Shown piece by piece: positions 53,761 through 61,149 of a stretch of 64,000 nucleotides of DNA (position 1 is the first letter of the stretch; every line of letters begins with the position of its first letter). A program made the translations under genes and the position numbers. The notes beneath the pieces were generated by a model. That model was not told where the DNA came from. It ran no database searches and saw nothing but the letters and a program-made list of their open reading frames with translations. Source of the DNA: Pseudomonas sp. KNUC1026. Its GTDB lineage: Bacteria; Pseudomonadota; Gammaproteobacteria; Pseudomonadales; Pseudomonadaceae. The DNA lies in NCBI RefSeq assembly GCF_021650705.1, contig NZ_CP087138.1, forward strand, positions 5,157,222 to 5,221,221. The letters run 5' to 3'.

Positions 53761-54560
53761 GCGTGCCAACCGTTTTGGAAAAGATCCTCGCTCGCAAAGC
53801 TGAGGAAGTGGTTGAGCGCAAGGCGCGCGTGAGTTTGGCCGAAGTGGAAAAGCTGGCTTCGGCCGCCGACCCGGTGCGCGGGTTTGCCCAGGCTCTGCAA
53901 GAACGTGCCGCTCGCAAGGAAGCTGCAGTGATCGCGGAGGTGAAGAAGGCCTCCCCTAGCGAAGGTGTGATCCGCGAGCATTTTGTGCCCGCCGAGATCG
54001 CAGCGAGCTATGAACGTGGTGGCGCTGCATGCCTGTCGGTGTTGACCGACATCGACTTCTTCCAGGGTGCCGATGCCTACCTGCGTGAGGCTCGTGCGGC
54101 TTGCTCGCTGCCGGTGATTCGCAAGGACTTCATGATCGACCCTTACCAGGTCGTGGAGGCGCGCGCGCTGGGTGCCGATTGTATTTTGCTGATCGTTTCG
54201 GCGTTGAGCGATGCCCTCATGGTAGAGCTGGCCAATGTGGCCAAAGCCCAGCAGCTGGACGTACTGGTCGAGGTACACGACGGTGATGAGCTGGAGCGTG
54301 CGCTCAAGCTGCTGGATACGCCACTGGTGGGCATCAACAACCGCAACCTGCATACCTTTGAAGTCGGGCTCGAAACCACCCTCGACCTGCTGCCGCGTAT
54401 CCCCAGCGACCGCATGGTGATTACCGAAAGCGGCATTTTGAACCGTGCCGATGTGGAGCTGATGGAAATCAACGATGTCTATGGCTTCCTGGTGGGTGAG
54501 GCATTCATGCGCGCCGAGGAGCCGGGCACCGAGCTGCAACGGCTGTTCTTCCCGAGCTGA
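53757..54560 (+). CDS. trpC: indole-3-glycerol-phosphate synthase
   Basis: A 267-residue TIM-barrel enzyme. Catalytic and substrate motifs include AEVKKASPSEGVIRE, SVLTDIDFFQG, IRKDFMIDPYQV, LVEVHDGDELERAL and GINNRNLHTFEV, with ITESGI late. It closes the indole ring of indole-glycerol phosphate. The monofunctional form (not fused to TrpF) is normal for Pseudomonas. It is coupled to trpD by ATGA. Confidence 0.97.
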   Translation: MSVPTVLEKILARKAEEVVERKARVSLAEVEKLASAADPVRGFAQALQERAARKEAAVIAEVKKASPSEGVIREHFVPAEIAASYERGGAACLSVLTDIDFFQGADAYLREARAACSLPVIRKDFMIDPYQVVEARALGADCILLIVSALSDALMVELANVAKAQQLDVLVEVHDGDELERALKLLDTPLVGINNRNLHTFEVGLETTLDLLPRIPSDRMVITESGILNRADVELMEINDVYGFLVGEAFMRAEEPGTELQRLFFPS

Positions 54561-54566
54561 TTGCCG

Positions 54567-55259
54567 ATGGCCAAGGTACTGAGTGTGCCCACCGAAGCGG
54601 GCCTTGCTGCCGAGCAGCAATTGCTCGCTGATGTCTGCGCCGGCAGCGCGGCCGGTGGCGTTCTGTTCTGGCAGGCCACTGACCAGGCGCTGGTAATGCC
54701 GCGCAGGCTCAGCCGCGAAGCGGGCTTCCAGGCCGGTTGTGAGGCGGTTGCAGCCTTGGGTTGGCCGGTGCTGCTGCGGGAAACCGGGGGCGAGCCGGTA
54801 CCCCAGTCGGCGGCGACCATCAACGTGGCCCTGGTGTATGCCGCCCCGCGCGAAGACAACGACCGCAACCGTATCGAAACTGCCTACCTGCGCCTGTGTG
54901 AACCGCTTTGCGAGCTGCTCCGGGCGCTGGGTGGGCAAGCGTCTTTGGGTGAGGTGGCAGGCGCGTTCTGCGATGGCCGCTACAACGTCAACCTCGACGG
55001 GCGCAAATGGGTCGGGACTGCACAGCGCTGGCGCCAGGCGAATGGGCGAGCGGTGGTGCTGGCCCATGGCGCGATGCTGATTGGCAGTGATCGTGAGGCG
55101 ATGGTCGCGGCGGTCAACACATTCAACCGCGCCTGCGGGTTGCCCCAGCGCTGTGACCCGGCCGCGCATATCGCGTTGCACGAGCGTTTTTCGGAGGTCG
55201 ACGTGGTGCCTGCCCTCGAGGCGGCGTATACCAGCATGCTCGGGCGGCTGATTGGCTAG
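54567..55259 (+). CDS. lipoate-protein ligase A-family protein
   Basis: A 230-residue protein of the LplA/LipB/BPL fold. The substrate-loop block reads RETGGEPVPQ in place of the usual RRTGGGAV, and DGRYNVNLDGRKWVGTAQRW matches the lysine-containing G-K-..-G-x-A-Q-R signature. It may attach lipoate or octanoate to carrier domains, or a related acyl group; the divergent first motif leaves this open. ATG 54567 is preferred over a TTG two codons earlier. Its stop overlaps the vfr/crp stop on the other strand by 4 bp. Confidence 0.8.
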   Translation: MAKVLSVPTEAGLAAEQQLLADVCAGSAAGGVLFWQATDQALVMPRRLSREAGFQAGCEAVAALGWPVLLRETGGEPVPQSAATINVALVYAAPREDNDRNRIETAYLRLCEPLCELLRALGGQASLGEVAGAFCDGRYNVNLDGRKWVGTAQRWRQANGRAVVLAHGAMLIGSDREAMVAAVNTFNRACGLPQRCDPAAHIALHERFSEVDVVPALEAAYTSMLGRLIG

Positions 55260-55894
55260 CGGGTGCCGTAGACCACCATGGTCTTGCCCTTGACCTCGAT
55301 GAGCTTGCGTTCCTCCATGTCCTTGAGCACGCGCCCGACCATTTCTCGTGAACAGCCGACGATACGGCCAATCTCCTGCCGAGTGATCTTGATCTGCATA
55401 CCTGCCGGGTGAGTCATGGCGTCAGGCTGCTTGCACAATTCGAACAGGCAGCGGGCAACGCGCCCGGTTACGTCGAAAAAGGCCAGGTCGCCAACTTTGC
55501 GCGTGGTGTTACGCAGGCGCTGGGCCATCTGGCTGGTCAACGCAAAGAGGATGTCTGGCGTCTGCTGGGCGATATCGCGGAAGCGATCATAGCTGACCTC
55601 GGCGATCTCGCACTCGGTCTTGGCGCGCACCCAGGCACTGCGCTCTTGCTGAGTGGCAGGCGGGTCGAACAACCCGAGCTCGCCAAAGAAATCACCCGAA
55701 TTAAGATAGGCGACGATCATTTCACGCCCGTCATCGTCTTCGATCAGGATGCTGACCGAGCCCCGGATGATGTACGACAGCGTCTGCGAACGATCGCCCG
55801 CGCAGATCAGATTGCTTTTCGGCGCATAGCGGCGCCGTTGGCAGTGGTTCAAGAATTTGTCGATGTTCTTGATCTTGGGAACAGGCACGGCCAT
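55256..55894 (-). CDS. vfr: CRP/FNR-family cAMP regulator (Vfr/Crp)
   Basis: A 212-residue protein matching Pseudomonas Vfr over its whole length: cyclic-nucleotide-binding domain with IIRGSVSILIEDDDGREMIVAYLNSGDFFGELGLF and the phosphate-binding R-S-A segment ERSAWVRAKTECEIAEV, then a C-terminal helix-turn-helix ITRQEIGRIVGCSREMVGRVLKDME. ATG 55894 gives MAVPVPKIKNIDK, the pseudomonad start; the in-frame extension upstream is unconserved. In P. putida the protein has an unusually high cAMP affinity and controls dipeptide and amino-acid use more than sugar metabolism. Confidence 0.94.
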   Translation of the reverse strand: MAVPVPKIKNIDKFLNHCQRRRYAPKSNLICAGDRSQTLSYIIRGSVSILIEDDDGREMIVAYLNSGDFFGELGLFDPPATQQERSAWVRAKTECEIAEVSYDRFRDIAQQTPDILFALTSQMAQRLRNTTRKVGDLAFFDVTGRVARCLFELCKQPDAMTHPAGMQIKITRQEIGRIVGCSREMVGRVLKDMEERKLIEVKGKTMVVYGTR

Positions 55895-56068
55895 GGTGAG
55901 TTTCCGGCAATCAGGCGGGCGGGCGATAGGGTTCAAGTTCTTTGACGCCATCAAATTGGCACTACTGTATCAGAACTTGTCCGGGATGCGATACGCCCAC
56001 CGGTGCCGTTCGGGCGGTTGGTGGCCAAGCCTGTGCTAAGCTGGCGCACTTTTTCGACGGAGAGCGAG

Positions 56069-56491
56069 ATGAAGGCACGTATTCAGTGGGCCGGCGAGGC
56101 CATGTTCATCGGTGAGTCCGGCAGTGGCCATGCGGTGGTGATGGATGGCCCGCCAGAAGCAGGCGGCCGCAATCTGGGCGTGCGGCCGATGGAGATGGTG
56201 CTCATCGGGCTCGGCGGCTGCAGCAATTTCGATGTGGTCGGCATTCTGAAGAAGTCTCGCCAGCCTGTGGAGAGCTGCGAGGCATTTCTCGAGGCCGAGC
56301 GCGCCGATGAAGACCCCAAGGTGTTCACCAAGGTGCATCTGCATTTCGTGGTCAAGGGCCGTGGATTGAAGGAGGCGCAGGTCGAGCGTGCGGTCGAGTT
56401 GTCCGCCGAGAAGTACTGCTCGGCTTCGATCATGCTCGGCAGGGGTGGCGTCGAGATCACCCATGATTACGAGATCGTCGAACTGGGGTGA
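56069..56491 (+). CDS. OsmC-family protein
   Basis: A 140-residue OsmC-like protein starting MKARIQWAGEAMFIGESGSGH. The catalytic cysteine pair is present: one in LIGLGGCSNFDVV and one in KYCSASIMLG. The arrangement, with GVRPMEMVLIGLGGC, is that of the YhfA-type branch, thiol peroxidases or hydroperoxide reductases. A strong intrinsic terminator follows at once, so it is transcribed alone from a promoter in the 174 bp after vfr. Confidence 0.9.
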   Translation: MKARIQWAGEAMFIGESGSGHAVVMDGPPEAGGRNLGVRPMEMVLIGLGGCSNFDVVGILKKSRQPVESCEAFLEAERADEDPKVFTKVHLHFVVKGRGLKEAQVERAVELSAEKYCSASIMLGRGGVEITHDYEIVELG

Positions 56492-56496
56492 AAAAA

Positions 56497-56519
56497 AACC
56501 GGCCTTTTGGCCGGTTTTT
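56497..56519. terminator. bidirectional intrinsic terminator between osmC and coq7
   Basis: AACCGGCC-TTTT-GGCCGGTT followed by T on the plus strand, and preceded by a run of A that serves as the U tract for minus-strand transcripts, ends both the OsmC gene and the convergent coq7. Confidence 0.9.
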
Positions 56520-56525
56520 CATGGG

Positions 56526-57173
56526 TCAGACGCGGTACGTGCTGCTGGTCATCACCTTGGCCAACAGGCTCATGCCGAACTTGACCGGTGCCGGAAAACG
56601 CAGGCCACCTGCATCCAGTGCGCTTTCGGCGTGGTGTTGCTCATCGACGCGCATCTGCTCCAGGATCGCACGGGATTTGCGGTCCTGCTCAGGCAGCTTC
56701 ACCAGGTGTTCGTCCAGATGCTTGCACACCTGGTGCTCAGTGGCGGCGACGAACCCCAAACTCACCTTGTCGCTGATCAGCCCGGCAACTGCGCCGATAC
56801 CGAACGACATGCCGTAGAACAGCGGGTTGAGCACGCTTGGCCTGCTGCCTAGCTGGCGAATGCGCTGCTCGCACCAGGCCAAATGGTCGATTTCTTCTTC
56901 GGCAGCATGCTCCATGGCTTTGCGCACGCCGGGCAGGCGCGCGGTAAGTGCCTGGCCCTGATAGAGCGCCTGGGCGCACACTTCGCCGGTGTGATTGATG
57001 CGCATCAGCCCGGCAGCGTGGCGGCTTTCGCCGTCATCGAGCTCGGCGTCGGGCTCTGGCGCTGCGGGCGTCGGGCGCGCTGGCTGGCCGCTGAAAGGCA
57101 GCAGGGTGCGGGCCGCAGTGTCTGCTTGCAGCAGCAGTTTATCGAGAGGGGAGTACTGGCGTTCAACTGCCAC
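56526..57173 (-). CDS. coq7: 2-polyprenyl-3-methyl-6-methoxy-1,4-benzoquinone monooxygenase Coq7
   Basis: A 215-residue di-iron hydroxylase. Iron ligands are seen in LMRINHTGEVCAQAL (glutamate), AAEEEIDHLAW (E-x2-H) and VDEQHHAES (late E-x2-H). It carries out the C6 hydroxylation in ubiquinone synthesis, the Coq7 route typical of Pseudomonas. The GTG at 57173 was chosen because GGAGG lies five bases upstream and the family starts VAVERQYSPLDKLL. It is convergent with osmC. Confidence 0.95.
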   Translation of the reverse strand: MAVERQYSPLDKLLLQADTAARTLLPFSGQPARPTPAAPEPDAELDDGESRHAAGLMRINHTGEVCAQALYQGQALTARLPGVRKAMEHAAEEEIDHLAWCEQRIRQLGSRPSVLNPLFYGMSFGIGAVAGLISDKVSLGFVAATEHQVCKHLDEHLVKLPEQDRKSRAILEQMRVDEQHHAESALDAGGLRFPAPVKFGMSLLAKVMTSSTYRV

Positions 57174-57210
57174 GTTGACCTCCAAAGAAGTAATGGAAAA
57201 TCGTGTTCGA

Positions 57211-57549
57211 TCAGCCCGGAGGCCAATGCATCTGGCGCTGGCCGAGCACATGCAAGTGAATGTGGTAGACCGTTTGCCCGCCGTCATCGCCGGTATTCAT
57301 CACCACGCGGAAGCCTTTATCGCACCCGAGCTCTTTGGCCAGGCGCTGCGCGGTGAAGAAAATATGGCCCAGCAGTGGGGCGTCGGCTTCGGTGACATCA
57401 GATAGCGTCACGATCTCTTTCTTGGGCACCACCAGAAAATGCACGGGGGCTTGCGGCGCGATGTCGTGGAACGCGATGACCTGATCATCCTCGAAGATGA
57501 TCTTGGCCGGGATCTCGCGGTTGATGATCCGGGTGAATGGCGTAGCCAC
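57211..57549 (-). CDS. HIT-family nucleotide hydrolase
   Basis: A 112-residue HIT protein with the triad HIHLHVLG near residues 96-103 and the fold-typical MATPFTRIINREIPAKIIFEDD opening and LVVPKKEIVTLSDV segment. Bacterial homologues (HinT-like) hydrolyse adenosine phosphoramidates. Length is family-typical. It lies 37 bp upstream of coq7 on the same strand. Confidence 0.92.
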   Translation of the reverse strand: MATPFTRIINREIPAKIIFEDDQVIAFHDIAPQAPVHFLVVPKKEIVTLSDVTEADAPLLGHIFFTAQRLAKELGCDKGFRVVMNTGDDGGQTVYHIHLHVLGQRQMHWPPG

Positions 57550-57618
57550 ATCGGTTCTCCGTGAGGGATGTTGCCGGCCAGTGTAGCGGCCCCCGCGCGC
57601 GGCGCACAGTGCTTTACA

Positions 57619-58379
57619 TCATACGCCCAGGCGTAGACGGTTAGTCCGGGCGCTCAGCTTGCGCGCCAGCCATCGGGGCAGCGCGCCGCTCAGGCCCAGT
57701 TTCACTCGATTGCGCCAGCCTGGGATGATCAGCGCCCGGCGCCCGCCAAGCGCACTCACTGCCTGCCGGGCGATCTCCTCGACGCTCAATGCCCGGCCGC
57801 CGCGCTGATTGAATAGAAAGGGCCGGATGGGGCCAGGGCACAGTGCTTGTACCCGGATGCCGGTCTGGCGCAGCTCTTCGCGCAGGCCCTCGGTGAAATG
57901 CAACACATACGCCTTGCTTGCGCTGTAGCTTGTGCGCCAGGCGCCGGCGTTGAAGCCCTCGTGGCTGGCGATGTTGAGAATCTGCCCGCCACCTTGTACC
58001 GCCATGTTGTTGCCAATGGCATGGCACAGCCGGGCCACAGCCAGGATATTCAGTTCGATCAGGTCCTGTTCGCGGCCCCAGTCCAACGCCAGGAAGTGCC
58101 CCTGAGACTGCAGGCAGGCGCAGTTGACGAGCAGGTCGATGCGCGTTTCGTTTTCTTCGAGTTCAAGCAGAAAGCCCGAAAGCCGGAGCGGCTCGGTGAG
58201 GTCGCAGGCACGGAACAGCACCTCCACACCGAAGCGTTCGGTGAGCTCGAGTGCGATGGGTTCCAGTTCTTCTCGGTAGCGCGCCATCAGAATCAGCGAG
58301 CGCCCCTGGCGGGCCAGCGCTTCGGCCAAGGCGTGGCCCAGGCTGCTGGAGGCGCCGGTGATCAGGGAATAGGGGGCAT
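57619..58379 (-). pseudogene. short-chain dehydrogenase/reductase, frameshift at the second codon
   Basis: A Rossmann-fold SDR. The TGASSSLGHALAEAL cofactor motif, NIASHEG with the catalytic serine region and the YSASK tetrad are intact. In the frame of this protein no ATG, GTG or TTG precedes the cofactor motif; the upstream frame reaches a stop about 90 bp away. An ATG at 58379 with AAGGAG seven bases upstream lies in the neighbouring frame, and one extra base in the G run at 58372-58376 gives MPPYSLITGAS and a 253-residue protein. Substrate unknown; probably NADP-dependent. Confidence 0.85.
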
Positions 58380-58467
58380 CGCGGGTCTCCTTGCGGGCCC
58401 TGCCGGAGCAGGGCCGTATCGCTGGCGAGTTTGGCGCTGGCCAGCGACGCAGGAAGCACTTGCGTGT

Positions 58468-59025
58468 TCAGCGATGATTCATGCCTTGGCCGAGTTCGGC
58501 CATCAAGGCGCCGAAGTAGGTCATGTACGCGATGGAGGAGAGCACATACACCACCACTGCCACGACAGCCAGGATCTTTACCGCCTGGCTGTTCGGAGGT
58601 GGCGGCGCGCCGAAGCGGTTGGCATCCTTGTTGCCTGGCATGAATACCAGCACCAGGCCAAAAATGACGTTTACCAACGGAATGATCATCAGCAAAAGCG
58701 TCCAGGCCGACCAACCGAGGTCATGAACACGCTGCCCGGCGATGATGACAATCAGAACCACCATGGCAATGTCGGCAACCAGCGTGATCGGCACACCTAG
58801 CCAGGCCGAGACGAAGAGGTTCAGCAGTGCGCCCACCAACACAAAAGCAAACAGCGCTGCCGTGGCGACGAAGCTCCAGACGAAGTAGCGAAGGCGGCCG
58901 ATGCGGCCATCCATGTTTTTCCAGCTCAGTGGAGCGTAGTAGCCGCTGCCCTGGGAAAGGTTTGCGGTAGGTGGTGCGAAAGGCGAAGAAGAGGAAAGCG
59001 GCGGGGCGTTTTCGGGGGAGCTCAT
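58468..59025 (-). CDS. DUF805 membrane protein
   Basis: A 185-residue protein. A proline- and serine-rich cytoplasmic N-terminus of about 30 residues is followed by the DUF805 start (MDGRIGRLRYFVWSFVATAAL) with the conserved R-x-x-Y/F-W pattern, and by four hydrophobic segments, including AGQRVHDLGWSAW. Function is unknown; the family is common in bacterial membranes. A final hydrophobic segment past the DUF805 core (AVKILAVVAVVVYVLSSIAYM) is an extension. Confidence 0.88.
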   Translation of the reverse strand: MSSPENAPPLSSSSPFAPPTANLSQGSGYYAPLSWKNMDGRIGRLRYFVWSFVATAALFAFVLVGALLNLFVSAWLGVPITLVADIAMVVLIVIIAGQRVHDLGWSAWTLLLMIIPLVNVIFGLVLVFMPGNKDANRFGAPPPPNSQAVKILAVVAVVVYVLSSIAYMTYFGALMAELGQGMNHR

Positions 59026-59102
59026 GGGACATTTCCCTGTCGGTTTGAGAGGCGTGGATAGTACAGGGCGGCTGGGTGCAGATCAAAACCGCCCTATAGG
59101 GT

Positions 59103-59528
59103 TTAGAACGGTTTCACAACAACCAGTACCACGATGACAATCAAGGCCACTACTGGCACTTCGTTGAACCAGCGGTAGAACGTGTGGCTGCGGCGGTTTT
59201 CGTCCCGAGCGAAGCGCTTCACCCAGGCGCCGCAGACATGGTGGTAGCCCACCAGCAACACAACCAGCGCCAGCTTGGCGTGCAACCAGCCTTGTTGCAG
59301 CCAGCCAGGTGTGAGGTAAAGCATCCAGATGCCAATGGCGAGCGTCAGCAACATGGAAGGGGTCATGATGCCGCGGTAGAGTTTGCGCTCCATCACCTTG
59401 AAGCGCTCACGGCTGGGCGCGTCCTCGCTCATGGCGTGGTAGACGAATAGCCGAGGCAGGTAGAACAGGCCTGCGAACCAGCAGACCACGACAACGATGT
59501 GCAGCGCTTTGAGCCAGAGATACAGCAT
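59103..59528 (-). CDS. hemJ: protoporphyrinogen oxidase HemJ (CopD-like family)
   Basis: A 141-residue protein with four membrane segments. The pattern KALHIVVVVCWFAGLFYLPRLFVYH holds the conserved histidine of the first helix, and WLHAKLALVVLLVGYHHV the second. This is the HemJ group (UPF0093) that oxidises protoporphyrinogen IX to protoporphyrin IX in many Proteobacteria lacking HemY or HemG. It was long annotated as CopD-like. It is divergent from erpA. Confidence 0.9.
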   Translation of the reverse strand: MLYLWLKALHIVVVVCWFAGLFYLPRLFVYHAMSEDAPSRERFKVMERKLYRGIMTPSMLLTLAIGIWMLYLTPGWLQQGWLHAKLALVVLLVGYHHVCGAWVKRFARDENRRSHTFYRWFNEVPVVALIVIVVLVVVKPF

Positions 59529-59621
59529 GGTTGGGCTTCTTATTCAGGGTCACGGAAGCCTCGATGGTAGTGGCCTGCGCCTGTGGGCGCCAGCGCTATG
59601 GCAGGCAGCTGCGGTTGGCTG

Positions 59622-59655
59622 ATTCTTGACCAATTTACTCGGGCAAGCGGATAAT
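59622..59655 (+). promoter_or_regulatory. erpA promoter with an IscR type 1-like site
   Basis: TTGACC (59626-59631) and GATAAT (59650-59655) are separated by 18 bp. The overlapping TTGACCAATTTACTCGGG closely resembles the IscR type 1 site, which in Pseudomonas reads TTGACTAATTTACTCGGG at the isc operon as I recall it. A repressing Fe-S form of IscR would then match erpA expression to Fe-S demand. Confidence 0.65.
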
Positions 59656-59698
59656 GCCCGCATTTCGCAACAAGTCGGCTTGCGCCGGGAGAATCAAC

Positions 59699-60049
59699 AT
59701 GAGTGTCGAGTCCTTTACCCCCATGGCGTTGCAATTCACTCAGGGCGCTGCCGTCAAGGTGAAGACGCTGGTCGATGAAGAGGGTAATGACCGCCTGAAG
59801 CTGCGTGTATTCGTGACAGGTGGCGGTTGCTCGGGTTTCCAGTACGGCTTCACCTTCGATGAAGATGTGGCCGAAGACGACACCATCGTCGAGCGCGAAG
59901 GTGTGAGCCTGGTTGTTGACCCGATGAGCTTCCAGTATCTGGCAGGCGCCGAGGTGGACTACCAGGAAGGCCTGGAGGGCTCGCGGTTCGTGATCAACAA
60001 CCCCAATGCCAGCACCACCTGCGGTTGCGGCCAGTCGTTTTCCATCTGA
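59699..60049 (+). CDS. erpA: iron-sulfur cluster insertion protein ErpA
   Basis: A 116-residue A-type carrier. The three cluster-binding cysteines are in VTGGGCSGFQYGFTFD and TTCGCGQSFSI, spaced as in the family (C-x~64-C-x-C). ErpA hands [4Fe-4S] clusters to apoproteins such as IspG and IspH and is essential in many bacteria. GGGAG precedes ATG 59699. The gene converges with anmK and appears to be IscR-controlled. Confidence 0.95.
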   Translation: MSVESFTPMALQFTQGAAVKVKTLVDEEGNDRLKLRVFVTGGGCSGFQYGFTFDEDVAEDDTIVEREGVSLVVDPMSFQYLAGAEVDYQEGLEGSRFVINNPNASTTCGCGQSFSI

Positions 60050-60056
60050 CCCTGCA

Positions 60057-61148
60057 TCAGGCGGGGTAATGGGCGCCGAGAATTCGCGAACCGGAGGCGC
60101 CGGTTACCGACGGGCGGTTCCCACTCACGCGCTCCAGGCAGCAGTGGGCAAGCCATGCGAACGCCATGGCTTCCATCCAGTCCGGGTCTACCCCCCAGGT
60201 GCTGGTGCTCTCTACCTTGGCCTGCGGCAGTAGCTGCGCAAGCCTGGTCATCAGCGCTCCATTATGAGCGCCGCCGCCGCACACCAGCAGATGTTCCAGT
60301 GGCGTGCCGGTTTTGTGGATCGAATCTGCCACACTTCGCGCCGTGAGCTCGAGCAAGGTCGCCTGCACGTCCTCGGGGGGCAGCTCGAGCCCATCCAGTT
60401 GGCGATCCAGCCAGGGCAGGTTGAACAATTCCCTGCCGGTGCTCTTGGGGCCGGTTGCCTGGAAGAAGCCCGCTGATAGCAAGCGTTCCAGCAATGGCAG
60501 GTTTACACGGCCTGCGCAGGCCCACGCCCCGTTTTCGTCGAACGCTTTGCCGTGATGGCGCCTGATCCAGGCGTCCATCAGGACGTTGCCCGGGCCGCAA
60601 TCGAAACCGTGAACGGGTTGGCCGTCAGTGAGCAGACTCAGGTTGGTGAAGCCGCCCACATTCAAAACACCGACGGCGCCGCCAGCTTCGCGGAACAGCC
60701 AGTCATGAAAGGCGGGGGCAAGCGGTGCGCCCTGGCCACCGGCGGCCACGTCTCGGCGGCGAAAGTCGGCGATTACGTCAATACCCGATAGCTCGGCAAG
60801 CAAGGCAGGGTTGCCTATCTGCACGGTGAACCCCTGTGCAGGTTCGTGGCGGATCGTCTGCCCGTGGCTGCCTATCGCACGGATGTGCGAAGGCGCCAGT
60901 TGCTCCTGCGCAAGCAACGTGGCAACGCCTTCGGCGGCCAGGCGTGCCCAGGCGTTTTCGGCGAGCGCAGCGCGCGCTATTTCATCAGGCCCCGAGTTGC
61001 ACAGTGCCAGCAGTTGCTGGCCGAGTTCCACAGGCATGGGGACATAGTGGCTGGCGAGCAATTGCAGGCTGGCAGCCTGCTGGTCGACCAGTGCGATATC
61101 CAGCCCATCCAGGCTGGTGCCAGACATGATGCCTATATAGAGGGCCAT
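60057..61148 (-). CDS. anmK: anhydro-N-acetylmuramic acid kinase AnmK
   Basis: A 363-residue sugar kinase of the ASKHA fold. The phosphate-binding motifs are MSGTSLDGLDIALVD near the start and VLNVGGFTNLSLL; the sugar-site block FDCGPGNVLMD follows. It cleaves and phosphorylates 1,6-anhydro-MurNAc to MurNAc-6-phosphate, upstream of MupP, AmgK and MurU. It lies one base after the M23 peptidase stop. In P. putida this order is usual, and the pairing with a peptidoglycan hydrolase is functionally sensible. Confidence 0.95.
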   Translation of the reverse strand: MALYIGIMSGTSLDGLDIALVDQQAASLQLLASHYVPMPVELGQQLLALCNSGPDEIARAALAENAWARLAAEGVATLLAQEQLAPSHIRAIGSHGQTIRHEPAQGFTVQIGNPALLAELSGIDVIADFRRRDVAAGGQGAPLAPAFHDWLFREAGGAVGVLNVGGFTNLSLLTDGQPVHGFDCGPGNVLMDAWIRRHHGKAFDENGAWACAGRVNLPLLERLLSAGFFQATGPKSTGRELFNLPWLDRQLDGLELPPEDVQATLLELTARSVADSIHKTGTPLEHLLVCGGGAHNGALMTRLAQLLPQAKVESTSTWGVDPDWMEAMAFAWLAHCCLERVSGNRPSVTGASGSRILGAHYPA

Positions 61149-61149
61149 A

